Assembly: GCF_034140825.1 (NCBI RefSeq)
Contig: NC_089041.1
Span: forward strand, 28,657,501-28,721,500
DNA length: 64,000 nucleotides
Source of the DNA: Oryza sativa Japonica Group
Taxonomy: Eukaryota; Streptophyta; Magnoliopsida; Poales; Poaceae
Direction of reading: 5' to 3'
Numbering within the stretch: position 1 is the first letter of the stretch; every line of letters begins with the position of its first letter. The notes beneath the pieces were generated by a model. That model saw nothing but the letters and a program-made list of their open reading frames with translations. It did not search any database and was not told the origin of the DNA. Made by a program: the position numbers and the translations under genes. Positions 40,432 to 51,348 of this stretch are shown piece after piece.

Positions 40432-43400
40432 TCATTCGGACTTGGCCTGAAAATGCGAACGGGATTAGTTTAGATTTCCATAAAAGCAAGCATGTAATGG
40501 TATAAAGAGCTATATACATCAGGAGATCGGGAACGTGATGGGCTCCTGCTTGGGCTACGTTTCTTGGGGGGGCTCCTGCTTGGGCTGCGTTTCTTGGGGC
40601 TTGCTGCATCACCATTGGCAGGCTAACCAGAAATAGGTCAGGTCAGTCACAAAAACAAATCACACAAAGTACGTTAGCAAAAACTTACAGAAGTATTTGG
40701 AGACTGAGATCTTGCTGGTGATCTGCAAAAAGTTCCAGAAATAACACGATTCAATATCCAGATTCCAGAATGCAGCTTTAACAGTTTGCTTCCAAAAAGC
40801 CTTCACGCCTCCCAATCATTGGAATGGCCAGATGCAAGCAAAAAGAGCTCATAGAAATTAGAAGAGAACAAATTCCTTAAGTTCAAAACATTCAGAGTGT
40901 TTAGTGTCAAATGTTACGTGACATATTCGCTAGAACATTCCTCCAAAGTGATCCCAACGAGAGAGCAAGCGAGAAACTCATTCCTCATTTACTCAATCCA
41001 AGCAAACACAGTCATTGCGCCACCATAATCCATAGCATCAATCCTTAATGCTCTAGCTCCAGTGTCCCAAAGCAATTCTTAGGCCCAGGCTCTGATTCTG
41101 ATGTAATAAGTCACAGTACATCAGGTCAACAAATATGGATGATTTTTAGCTACCAGAGCAGCACCCAGTTTATTACCATACCTCAGACAACCAATAGAAC
41201 TGTTGCATATAGAAGAAATCCCAACCTCGATTTCCCATTATGCAATCCCTAGATCTCCGCACAAATCCTCATCTAATGAACAAATCATTGAGGCTTTCAA
41301 ATATTGGATACTATCCAGTTGAGTTAGGTACGAAATATGTCACACCAGATAAACTTTGTAACAAATATACCAACAGTTTCCCACATAAAGTTACACTAGG
41401 ACAATCAGTAAGGTTGATTAAATTTGATTCATAAAGCCAAAGAGGTGTAACAGTTGGTTGAGAATATGGGATAGCAAATGAGAATTGGGATGACCCATCT
41501 TTAACACAGAAAGATTGCAGAACTAATAAATTGTTCAGACAGTTCAAGGCCAACTAATCAAAAAATATTTGATGGCAAAAATACCACCATAAAATCTATA
41601 TACATGTTATCTTTCGGGTAGCAGGCAATATTTTCTATATATAATTCACAACATGAAGACCAAGGATTCAATGTCCAAGAGTGATTCATCAATGTTACCT
41701 TGATGGAGAGCGCCCCTTTGACTCTGATCTTGAACGGGAAGAAGCTGATCTCGATCGAGATCTAGATGCTGAACGGCGTGATGACTTTCCCTTGGGAGAC
41801 TTGCTGCGGGGCATATTAAACTCTGGTCAGTGGCCAATGGTATTATTGAGGTACATTAGAATGTAATCACCACCAGACCTTGGACTCCTGCTTCTGCTGT
41901 AGCTGCGACCTCGACTTCGGCTTCGGCTTCGTGAGTATGAACGGCTGCGCTTTCCATCATACTCCTTCACCTAAATATTAGTGAGTTGTATTATTGGTTA
42001 CTTTTGGGACAAGTTGATCCAAAAAAGTAAAGTAGAAATAAACATGTGTGTACCCTTATATAGGCCTTTGAGAAGGCATTCTTAAATTCAGAATCATCAA
42101 GTTTCCTGATCTGCAAGAGATAAGCAGTAAAAAAAATAAACACAAAGGAAGGAATATGATGCAGACTACAGTACTGAAACTGAAAGACAGTGCTCCAAAA
42201 TCACATATCTAACAAGATTATACAAGTGTAGTGAAATATGAAATGTAGCTACAAGGCACCATAAGACACCAAAAATAGAGAAGAAAGAGAATACTTACAG
42301 CATACTTCATGTCATCATAGTTTGTGTAGTCTACAATTCCTATAGTACCTGTAGCAAACAAAAGTGTGTATCAACTATGGTCACAGCAATAATAGCATTC
42401 ACTATTTTTTTTTGCTTAATCAAATTGCTGAAAACTGATAATAATGGTGTCCAGCTGAATAGATTATAGTATCTACTACCTATAAACTAAATGCCTAAAA
42501 TATAGTATTATCTTTGGTTGACTCTGCATTTTCTTGCTGGGGTATAACATGGAATGAATGTTGCAAAATTAGACGCACAAACTAGAGGACCAAATGTCAT
42601 TTTTTAAGACAATGGAAATGGTAGGACCAATTGTCAATACTTAGGCATTCATCAACTTATGAGTAACTCATCACACGACATCAATTCGTTTCAAGAATTG
42701 CAATCTGACGTAATAAAAAAGTTCATTTATATCTTAAAAATCAACTGGTTTGACAGGGTGGTATATCCAATTGGTCATCCAATCCATAGAGAACTTATGA
42801 AGAGCTATGGCAAACACCATTGTTACAGTAAGCAAAGAACTACTGTAGGGACCAAACAGACTTACCACCACCCTCACGGTACACTTCAGAGTAACAAACA
42901 TCACCAGCATTTCGCATATGGTCCTGACACAACATTCATAGGCAAGGTTTAGCTTCAAAGAGAATGAGGGAAATCATGAAAGACAAAAGCAAAGCAGCAG
43001 AAAAGTGGATAGAACAAATTGTCTTTAGCAGACCTTTAGGTCTTGCCATGATGCTGAAGAAGGTAGTCCAGTAACCAGAACTGTCAAGATGTACACAAAT
43101 GATTTCAGATTAGTATATATAAACAGAAAACCGAGCATTTATAAATGGATCTGAAATCAGCATTCAGTATCATACCGCGATACTCTGTATGCCTAGATAC
43201 ACCCCCACGACGTCCCCCTCCACCAGAATTGTTAAAGGAGGAAGAGTTACCTCTCCCACCATGTGCAAGTTCCACCTGTGCATATTGGAGCATCAGATAT
43301 GTGAACACAGAAGAGCAAATTACCAACATCTCATAGCACCTACCCTCAAACGGTTCCCATCAAAATTATAGCCATCCCGTCCACGGATTGCATCTTCAGC

Positions 43401-44008
43401 ATCACGGGGATCTTCGAACTTCATGGCAAGGCAACAAATATAGACAGTCAGGATATTCAATAAAATCCAAAAGTAGACAAGTAGCTGCTAGAAGCATACA
43501 GTTATCAATTAACATAAGGAGGTCATATTACTTGTTATAACCATCAAGAAATCCAATAGTTCCAATAAATACATTCAAACTTAAAAGAACCTAACAGTGC
43601 TGCGCAACTTACCTCAACAAAAGCAAAACCAGGCGGCCTTGGGGGGATCTTCAAGTCAATATCAACAATGCGTCCATACTGCAGGAAAAAAAACTGCAGT
43701 GTTAGACCCTTACACAAATTAGTGCAAAATCCAAAACTAATGAGGCGAGTGGAAGACAGAAGTCCAATTATTTAATGTGAATGTTACAACCGCAAATGCC
43801 AACACGGCAACACCTAGATGTTAGAAGAGTGTCAATAAGGTACTAACTAGTTAACAATTCAAGGCACAAAATCGTTTCCTTCCTGGGGAGCTTAATCGAA
43901 GAGATTAACAAAACTACCAACCTTGTAGAACAGATCCTCTACCTCCCTCTCCCTGATGTCGCCCGGGAGGTTCCCGACATAAATTGTCCTGCTCCAGCGC
44001 CTACTCAT
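40432..44008 (-). CDS. SR33: ASF/SF2-like serine/arginine-rich splicing factor (SR30/SR34 type)
   Basis: Thirteen coding exons: 44008-43922, 43678-43613, 43418-43344, 43275-43176, 43080-43034, 42923-42866, 42348-42299, 42110-42054, 41970-41879, 41803-41699, 40723-40690, 40622-40518 and 40446-40432; 296 aa. RRM1 starts at [20 protein letters not shown] and holds [20 protein letters not shown] glycine-rich linker follows. RRM2 has [19 protein letters not shown], the ASF/SF2 pseudo-RRM signature. The RS tail is rich in SR dipeptides and repeats [10 protein letters not shown] twice, ending SPDAKSE. SR proteins define exons and recruit U1/U2 in the nucleus. An acceptor just upstream of the ATG (44020) and a donor near 44337 indicate a 5' UTR intron. 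The long intron 10 (40724-41698) is where homologues are alternatively spliced. The symbol is from recall of rice OsSR33. Confidence 0.95.
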
Positions 44009-44339
44009 CCTTCCTTCTGCAATCCACATCATCAAATAGAGCAATTATACTATTAGAACTCACACTTTTACAGAACTGATGCATTCAACCAAAACAGGTA
44101 ACACCAAATTGAAACTTCACACTAAAATTCCCCGCACAAAAAGTTCACTGTTTCAGGTTTTAAGTGCGGAAAAGGAAGGCGGTTAGGCGGGCATGGGGGG
44201 TTGAACTGAACCCCAAACTGGACCACAAATTTTAGGGCAAAGAGATAAGGTTCCAGATCTAGAAGAGAAGCTAAAGGTCGAGGCGAAGAGAGAAGGTGCG
44301 GGATGAGAGAGAGAGGGTGTTCGTACTGGTTGCTCACCG

Positions 44340-45100
44340 GCGAGGACGCGGCGGAAGTAGCAGGACGCCGGCGCCGCTGCTCGCGTGGCGGAGATCGGCG
44401 GCTGCTCGGCGCAGGCGGCGGGCGAACTCGCGAGGCGAGGCGACGAGACGAGACGAGGGGTTTGGTCGTGTCTGACGTCGTATACTCGTGTGGTGTATTC
44501 ATATGGCCTAAGTTGGTTGGGCCGCATGTTATCGTGTGGGCTTTCGTGGGCCCAGAATCCCAGAATCATATGCTTTCTGAAACTTACTCCTATGCTTTGT
44601 GAGAGAATTTTTACATGCTCGGATAATTTTCTCTAGCTGTTGAAACTGTAGATATTGCTACTGCTAATTGCTGAAAGTTCAGCTGCAGCAACAGAAGATC
44701 TCACTATGTCAGTAATGATCACAGATGAAATTGTCGGAATGTAACGAAATTTTGTGTTACGTTCACTTAGAATTTTTCCGAGCTGCTGTCCTGAGATTGA
44801 ATTTCAGTGGCTTTTTTATCTAGTGTAGTTCATATTTACAGCAGTTAAAAAAAATACAGAAGCACTGATCAGTAGCTTCGGGAGCAAACAATATTTGGAT
44901 ACTAGTAGCCTTTTGCGCAGGTATAGTGTCAAGAACAATATACAGCAATAGAATTATGGAAGCAATTAACCATCAACAACTCCATATCTCCATATCGTAA
45001 ATCAGTTTACAGAATCTCCAAAACAACACTGCAAAGAGACGATGATCTCGATACAAGACAGCGATCGAGGCGTGTCTGTGAATGAAGGAGAAGGAGAAGA
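44340..45100. other. SR gene upstream region and PsbX 3' flank
   Basis: GC-rich SR 5' UTR/promoter near 44.3-44.5 kb, then AT-rich spacer to the minus-strand PsbX gene. No other gene was recognised. Confidence 0.5.
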
Positions 45101-45454
45101 TCAGGTCCGCTTGACGGGGTCGAAGTTGGAGACGGCGACGACGGCGCCGACGATGGCGACGAGCACGACCCCGCCGGACACGATGCTGAGGAGGAAGTTC
45201 TTGAGCGACGGCGTCAGGCTGCCCTGCGCGGCCTCCGCGACGTCGGGGAGGACCATCGCCGCCGCCATGGCCGCGGCCGTCAGCCCGGCCGTCGCCCTCT
45301 CCTTCATCGACGCCGACGCCCTCACGGCCATCCTCGCCGCCGCCGCCGGCCTCGCCCTCGGCACGGGCTGGAACGAGGCGCACAGGGGCTTCTTGAGCCA
45401 GGCCACGGACAGTGGCCGCGCCGCGACGGCGGACAGCGACGCGGTTGTGGCCAT
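45101..45454 (-). CDS. PSBX: Photosystem II reaction centre protein X (nuclear-encoded PsbX)
   Basis: Intronless, 117 aa, against 116 in Arabidopsis. The precursor has a Ser/Ala/Arg-rich chloroplast transit peptide ([19 protein letters not shown]...) and then a hydrophobic thylakoid-transfer segment ([17 protein letters not shown]) before cleavage. The mature protein starts about [17 protein letters not shown], spans the membrane once ([17 protein letters not shown]) and ends SNFDPVKRT, the PsbX C-terminal signature. PsbX is a small thylakoid subunit near cytochrome b559 that affects quinone turnover at the QB site. The start MATTASL is preferred; the frame remains open a little upstream but that is not transit-like. 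Confidence 0.96.
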   Translation of the reverse strand: MATTASLSAVAARPLSVAWLKKPLCASFQPVPRARPAAAARMAVRASASMKERATAGLTAAAMAAAMVLPDVAEAAQGSLTPSLKNFLLSIVSGGVVLVAIVGAVVAVSNFDPVKRT

Positions 45455-45649
45455 GGAGGATGAAGAAGAAGAACTCGCGGTGCTTTCTTGGCGCGAGAGC
45501 GAGACGAGGTGCAAGTGTGTGGGGGATTTTGGTTGGCGTTGGCGCGACGAGAAGGTTAAAAGTAGGATGGGTGGTGGAGGGTGGCCGCGCCCGGCGCGCC
45601 ACGTCGGCGGCGGCGTCCGACGTGGGTAGCTGTGGTCGCGCCATTGCGG

Positions 45650-45662
45650 GATAAGGCTTATC
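45650..45662. promoter_or_regulatory. palindromic I-box-like GATA element upstream of PsbX
   Basis: GATAAGGCTTATC is a perfect inverted GATAAG pair about 195 bp upstream of the PsbX ATG. GATAAG (I-box) elements are known in light-regulated photosynthesis promoters. The position supports, but does not prove, a regulatory role. Confidence 0.5.
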
Positions 45663-45759
45663 TCGAGAGGAGCCCTGTGGTGGTTGCGGTTTGAGGTTTA
45701 GATTTTTGGTGCAGACCTCACCTGATCTCCGAGGTCCCCTCTCGGTTATTTCAGACAAC

Positions 45760-46764
45760 TAATACTGAGGTATCTTGTGGTGATTTAAATTTGATGTATG
45801 CGCACGGTGCACGGTTAACAACAGAAGCAAATGACAAAGAGCTTGAGCAATATTTTGAGAGGAGCTGAAGATGAAGATCCATCATCAGCATCCATGCATG
45901 TGAATCCATAGTTTTTAAAGTGCTAAAACATGCGAGAAATTCCATTATATGTTGTTGCTAAGTAGTGTGTATATGTTGTTTGCATAGCAACAGTGTGCCA
46001 CTGGCAAACTGAATGAAACACATAATATGGGAAACTCTTTTAATCCCTTGAGCGAATATCTCATTATTTGTGGCATGTCATTGAAACAGTTTTTTTTATA
46101 TTAAAAAGTAATAGATTAATATATGATATATCACAAACATGCAAGTTTAAATTCAGCTTACACAAGTTGTGATAAAAAAATGACTCTGAGCAAACATAGT
46201 TATGATTAAATTTGTTATTTTTGTTATAACTTGTGAAGATCGAAAATTCAAACTATTATTCAATCTGCACATTTTATGCAGATAAAGTACACTGAAATTT
46301 TAAACTCAGTAATGAATAACTGCGGATCTAAAGTTAGAAATTTTAGGTAACTGCGATATTATAATTTTCAGGCAAATGAAAATTAGTAGTAAACTTAAAA
46401 GGCACATGTTTTAATTCGGCTATTGCACATACAGGCCCATGGTTATGACTAGCAGTCTAATCGAATGGCAATATTAGCAAAAACAAAAATTATAATTAAA
46501 AATTTTATATTTACGTTATTAGCAACTTAAATGACACTATTGTAAGAAAAATTATGATGAAAAAACTTTAAAACGACTTTAAAATTAAGTTAAAAAAAAT
46601 CTAAATTTTAACTGACACCATTGTTATATGCTGATTGGGCCAAAAGATCGGCCCAGCCCACCCTTCCTCTCCTTTCCGACGCGGTGGCCCCACCCCCACC
46701 GTACGACATACCGTCTCCCACCGGCCAACCTCTCGTCGGCGCCGACGACCTTCGAGTGCGAGCC
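45760..46764. other. intergenic spacer with MITE remnant
   Basis: Mostly AT-rich. At about 46480-46625 is a family-B MITE remnant (AATTAAAAATTTTATATTTA, AAAACGACTTTAAAATTAAG) ending close to the F-box gene 5' region. No gene was recognised. Confidence 0.45.
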
Positions 46765-47904
46765 ATGTCCACCTCCGCACCCACCTCGTCGCCTGAGCCG
46801 CCGGAGTTCATCCGCGGGAGCCTCATCCCGGCTCTCCCCGACGACCTGGCCATCCACTGCGTCGCCCTGCTGCCGCGCGCCGCGCACCCCTCCCTCGCGC
46901 TCGTCTCCCGCGCCTTCCACACCTTGCTGTGCCGCGACCCGGGTCCCCTCCTGGCCGCGCGCCGCCGCCTCCGCCTCTCCGACCCCCACGTCATCCTCTC
47001 CCTCCGCCCGCCGGCCTCCGCCTCGCCTCTCTTCTTCCTCCTCCTCCCGCATCCCGGATGGCCACCGCTGCCTCTCCCGTCCCCTCCCGTCCCCGTCTCC
47101 TCCTCCTCCTCGGTCGCCGTCGACGGCAACCGGGTGTTCCTCTTCGGCGGGTCCGTCTCCGGAGTGCCGTCCCCGTCGGTGCAGATCTTGGACCCCCGCA
47201 CCAGATCCTGGTCAGTCGGCCCGCGCCTCTCCTCTCCGCGGGAGTTCGCCGCCGCCGTTGCCCACTCCGGCGTACTATTCGTCGCCGGCGGTTGTGTTCC
47301 TTCCTCCCCCTTCTGGGCTGAGTCCCTGAACCTCTCCTCCCCGGATGCAAAGTGGTCTCCGGTCCCCAGCCCGCCCCACTTCCGGGAGAAGTGGATGCAC
47401 GGCTCCGCCTCGCTCGCCGGGAAGGTCCTCGCGGTGGCCGATCGCGGCGGCTTGGCCTACGACCCGGCTGCGCCGCCTACTGAGGCATGGGCGCCGGTTT
47501 CTCCGATCCTTGACATGGGGTGGAAGGGCCGTGCAGCTGTGGTCGGTGGAATCCTCTACTCCTACGATTACTTGGGGCAGGTCAAGGGCTATGATCCGGA
47601 CACCGATTGCTGGAGCAAGGTGGAAGGGTTGGAGCAGGAGCTGCCCAAGTTCTTGTGTGGTGCCACTCTCGCCAATGTCGGTGAACTGCTCTACTTGGTT
47701 TGGGAAGGGAAGTGGAAAGGGAAAGGGAAAGCGAAAGGAAAGGGCGAAGCAAGGAGCATGGTGGTGATTGATTGGGCTGCCATTGCGGTGACGAAAGCCG
47801 AAGAGGGCCGGCTAACGGGGAAGGTGTTGTCAAGGGACACCATTGTATTCAAGGACATGCCAAAGGGGTCAGCAATCACACATTGCATCGCATTGGAGCT
47901 GTGA
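46765..47904 (+). CDS. F-box/kelch-repeat protein
   Basis: Intronless, 379 aa. The F-box (about residues 18-55) reads LIPALPDDLAIHCVALLPR, then SLALVSRAFHTLL. It is followed by kelch-type blades with GG motifs and aromatic spacing: RVFLFGGSVSG...VQILDPRTRSWSVGP, VLFVAGGCV, KVLAVADRGGLAYD, AAVVGGILYSYDYLGQVKGY and WSKVEGL. Such proteins are substrate-recognition subunits of SCF ubiquitin ligases; the target is unknown. A lysine/glycine run (WKGKGKAKGKGEA, about residues 314-326), encoded by simple GGGAAA repeats, interrupts the last blade. The start at 46765 (MSTSAPTSS) is the first ATG in frame; the open frame upstream lacks Met. Confidence 0.92.
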   Translation: MSTSAPTSSPEPPEFIRGSLIPALPDDLAIHCVALLPRAAHPSLALVSRAFHTLLCRDPGPLLAARRRLRLSDPHVILSLRPPASASPLFFLLLPHPGWPPLPLPSPPVPVSSSSSVAVDGNRVFLFGGSVSGVPSPSVQILDPRTRSWSVGPRLSSPREFAAAVAHSGVLFVAGGCVPSSPFWAESLNLSSPDAKWSPVPSPPHFREKWMHGSASLAGKVLAVADRGGLAYDPAAPPTEAWAPVSPILDMGWKGRAAVVGGILYSYDYLGQVKGYDPDTDCWSKVEGLEQELPKFLCGATLANVGELLYLVWEGKWKGKGKAKGKGEARSMVVIDWAAIAVTKAEEGRLTGKVLSRDTIVFKDMPKGSAITHCIALEL

Positions 47905-48918
47905 CGATGGTTGCTCCAGTAGCCCAGTCATAAATCAAATGGCATCCATGTTTTAAATGGTAAAATATGAGTTTGTTTATCTTCTATGGATGCCTTTTTA
48001 TGAACTCGTTAACAATTTAGCTTGCTTTGGCCTGGCTCGATAGATTGAACAACTATCAACTGCCAGTACTCATTTGGCCTAAACTGTGATTTGCAGTTCT
48101 CTGCTGATTTGAGGATGGAAAAACTCAGTATTGTGGTAGGCTGGTAGCACCTCCTGCTGAGAAATGAGGATGCTTCACTACTGGTAATCATAGTCTACAC
48201 ACTTTGATCTGTTAACACAGTAGAGGGATATTGGATTGCTTAGTAGTAAGTTAGCGTGCCCAATTCAAGCATCCTTTTGCAGTGTGTTCGATCTTGCATT
48301 ATTTATCAGTCTACGTGGGTATTTTAGCTTGCTGTTTATGTAAATAAATTTGTCATATCCAGAGTTTAGAATGGTGCCACTTTATTTGAATAATAGGTTG
48401 ATGGTATTGCATAGGTATGAATAGAATTTGGTTCGGTTCATTCCATGGGGCTTCTCTGTTTCAATTGGAAGTGCCCTTGCTGATAAGCTCATTATGTGTT
48501 ATTGTTGAGTGTTGTCAATCACAATGTTGAGCAATCATACTTCATAAGCGACGAAAAGGAATGCTATGTCTGGCTATATCATCTTGCCTCATTGGTCATA
48601 TGTTGACACTGCTTATCACTGGTTAGCGATGATAAATATATCATGTTTGTAGGACCACTATTTCCTCATAGATATGTTCCCTTGTGTAAAACTTAAGGAA
48701 ACTTGAACAGTTGAACTTACCTAAATAAAGAAATTGTTATTTGCATTAACTTACCATAGCCCCTCAATATATGATCTTTTTGTTTAAGAAAGAATACTGT
48801 AAGAATGATAGTTTTTACTGTTGAAAACTGTTTCACAATTTATCTGTTGCAACTGTTTTACAATACAACCTTGTTTTTCATATTAAATAATTAAGTGGTG
48901 TACTACCTTGTTTTTTTA
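47905..48918. other. F-box gene 3' flank and intergenic DNA
   Basis: 3' UTR and AT-rich spacer. No second gene was recognised up to the Helitron start. Confidence 0.5.
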
Positions 48919-49469
48919 TCTATACTATCTATAAAGTTACAACCCACTACATTCTAAAACTTAACATGCAAAGATGCCACATCATCATCCATTGGCAATT
49001 GTTACATCTTAAAACTCATACAAACATGTTATATCATCTATACATTATCATATTTTAAAGCTTTAAAATACAAACATGTTAAATCATCAATCCATATAAT
49101 TTACATAATATTTCAGCATATATATGTCCATCATTTTCTACAATATCCTATATACATGTATTTCTATCTTCTCGCATTAAACCACATCAACTCAATTGTT
49201 TCTAGCATTTAGATGATTAATCTATAGTCCAAATTATTTCTCTCATTTTCTTCTCTCATAAAGCCACGTTACCTTACTTTTACTTTTGGATTATCAATCT
49301 ATATACTATTTAAATTATCATAAACCACATCAACTTAATGGTTTATAGTATTTTCCAATGAACGATCAAAAATACAAATTATATAACCTTACGTCGTGTA
49401 GCTATATTACATGTTATTTCTACTATTATCATACTAAATTCTCGCAACAACATGCGGGGTTTCATCTGG
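48919..49469 (+). mobile_element. small non-autonomous Helitron
   Basis: The 551-bp AT-rich unit begins TCTATACTATCTATAAAG after an A and ends CATCTGG before a T, fitting the Helitron rule of 5' TC, 3' CTRR and insertion between A and T without duplication. A short stem, CGCA-ACAACA-TGCG, lies about 12 bp before the 3' end, as rice Helitrons have. There is no Rep/helicase coding. The interior has many ACATGTTA and CACATCA motifs. Confidence 0.78.
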
Positions 49470-50372
49470 TATTAAATAATTAAGGTGTCAATTGTTACTT
49501 GCAGGGCAGCAGAGCACTGATAAATCTGGCTGGATGACAAGTTAAAGATAATTCAGAAAATTGTGTTTCAATTCCTTATCGTCTGGATGCTGGAAGAAGG
49601 CATTTGGAATTCTACCCAGCAAAAATCATGCATTTGGATCTCTCTTAGACATTGAACATATTTGATGAAGCAGAAGTTTTGCCTTAAACACTATTTATTC
49701 TTCATTGCCGGTCAGTTGTAATTGTAAGATAACCAATGTAGCTTGTAGCCCTCTTGTATAGTTGTATGGCCTATTGCTGAGCTTGCTGTGCCCGTGTGTG
49801 GCAGCATTAGTTGTGTTTAAACATATCGAATTACTTTGCTAGCTTGGGCCAGTAGTGCAAATTGTTAAAACCAGTTTGGCCCAAGAGAAACAGCACCTAC
49901 AGTTGTCTCATTCTGTGCAGAGTTTCTATCCATGGATGTACCCCTAAATAAACTATGAAATTAATTCATGCATTCTCTTCTAGGACCAAGACAAGTAAAA
50001 TCATAGTAGTACTTTTCTATGATATTTTTTAGTTATTGTGTACGGAAAACTTGTGTGTAAGATATGTTACTCTCTTATCGTATTTATCCTTATGTTATAT
50101 ATATTCTCTTTCATACTCAAGTACAGTAAGCTTTTTCTCTGCAAGAGAAGGGAAGTTATATAGGCCCGAAAGTCCGAAGCTCAATTTTGGTCGAGAAATA
50201 GTCAACTGAAGCAACAGGGGCACTATAATTCTATAAACATATCCTTTGATTTTGATACAGCATAGGACATAAGGAAATTAATTTACATTTTCTTTTAAAA
50301 CTGATTTCACGAAGACTAAGTCGAAGCTTCAGGTCGCCGAGGCGGCCGATGCAACACTTCTCACTGCTACAG
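49470..50372. other. intergenic, no gene seen
   Basis: AT-rich spacer with scattered poly(A)-signal-like text. No exon or element end was recognised. Confidence 0.5.
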
Positions 50373-50816
50373 CTACTCGCCGTCGCCCTCGCCGCCGGCG
50401 CCGGCGCCGCCGCGGAGCAGCCACGACGGCCGGTAGTAAACCATCATCAGTACGAGGAACAGCACGACCACGACCCCCACCGGCGAACCCCCGACGCGGT
50501 GGACGGCGTCGGGCGCGCCGGCGCCGAAGGCGAGGACGTTGGCGAGCACGGCGGCGCTGCGGTCGTCGGAGAGGATGCGGATGACGAAGACGAGGCTGAC
50601 GGGAAGCAGCAGGAGCCCCACGGGGCTGAGCATGTCGGTCAAGGCCGCGGTGATCGCCTCCCCGGCGCCCTCGCCGAGCACCCGCGGCCCCGCGACCGCC
50701 AGCGCCAGCACCACCGCCATCAGCAGCAGCGCGTGCGGCGGCCCGCCGCCACCGCCGTGCCGGCCGCCGCCGTGGTAGTACGGCCCGTAATAATCCTCCG
50801 CCCCGGCCGGCACCAT
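50373..50816 (-). CDS. small uncharacterised membrane protein (about three TM helices)
   Basis: Intronless, 147 aa, starting MVPAGAEDYYGPYYHGGG at 50816. The Gly/His/Tyr-rich N-terminus is followed by hydrophobic segments ALLLMAVVLALAVAG (about 31-46), SPVGLLLLPVSLVFVIRIL (about 68-86) and VGVVVVLFLVLMMVYY (about 116-131), then a short Gly-rich tail. Between helices 2 and 3 is SDDRSAAVLANVLAF. I recognise similar short plant proteins of unknown function but no named family. The GC-rich codon use fits grass genes. A frame extension to 50858 is possible but the internal ATG is in better context. Confidence 0.72.
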   Translation of the reverse strand: MVPAGAEDYYGPYYHGGGRHGGGGGPPHALLLMAVVLALAVAGPRVLGEGAGEAITAALTDMLSPVGLLLLPVSLVFVIRILSDDRSAAVLANVLAFGAGAPDAVHRVGGSPVGVVVVLFLVLMMVYYRPSWLLRGGAGAGGEGDGE

Positions 50817-50991
50817 CGATCGCCGGCTTAGCTGAGCCCTTGTTGAAGCGACGGTCAACTAGCTTAGCACGCGCGAGGCATCACGCGACGATTTTCATAG
50901 CTGCGCGCGCGCGTCCGCGGGTTTAGACTTTTTCGACGTGACGTCGCGACGGAGACGGCTGCCGCGCTTCGCCCGTTGGGACGTCGCGCTT

Positions 50992-51348
50992 GGTGTTTAG
51001 ATCAGTTGGTAAAGTTTGTGCGTATTACATTTGATATTACATATGGTGCATGGGGTGTTCGGCACTAATAAAAAAACTAATTACAGATTTCGTCAATTAA
51101 TCCATCATTAGCAAATGTTTATTGTAGCACCACATTATCAAATCATGAAGCAATTAGGCTTAAATGATTCGTCTCGCAAATATTAGTCGTAATCTGTGCA
51201 ATTAGTTTTTTAGCCTATATTTAATACTTCATACAAGTGTTTAAATATTTGATATGACAGGGTGAAAATTTTTTAGGTTACTTCGTACAGGTGTTCAAAC
51301 ATTCAATGTGACAGAGTGAAAATTTTTAGATAGGGTCTAAACAGGGCC
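50992..51348. mobile_element. MITE (GGTGTTTAGAT family)
   Basis: About 357 bp from GGTGTTTAGATCAG to GGGTCTAAACAGGGCC. The interior is characteristic of an abundant rice MITE: ACTAATTACAGATTTCG, ATCATTAGCAAATGTTTAT, GTAGCACCACATTATCAAAT, GATTCGTCTCGCAAATATTA. The left half and right half are partly inverted. Superfamily not fixed. Confidence 0.6.

Noticed and set aside
44122-44636. Open frames on both strands upstream of the SR gene
   Set aside because: They lie in the SR 5' UTR/promoter and 5' UTR intron; composition-driven, no domain.
46608-47350. Minus-strand frames of up to 197 codons under the F-box gene
   Set aside because: Antisense of a GC-rich exon, Arg/Gly-rich low complexity, no homology signal.
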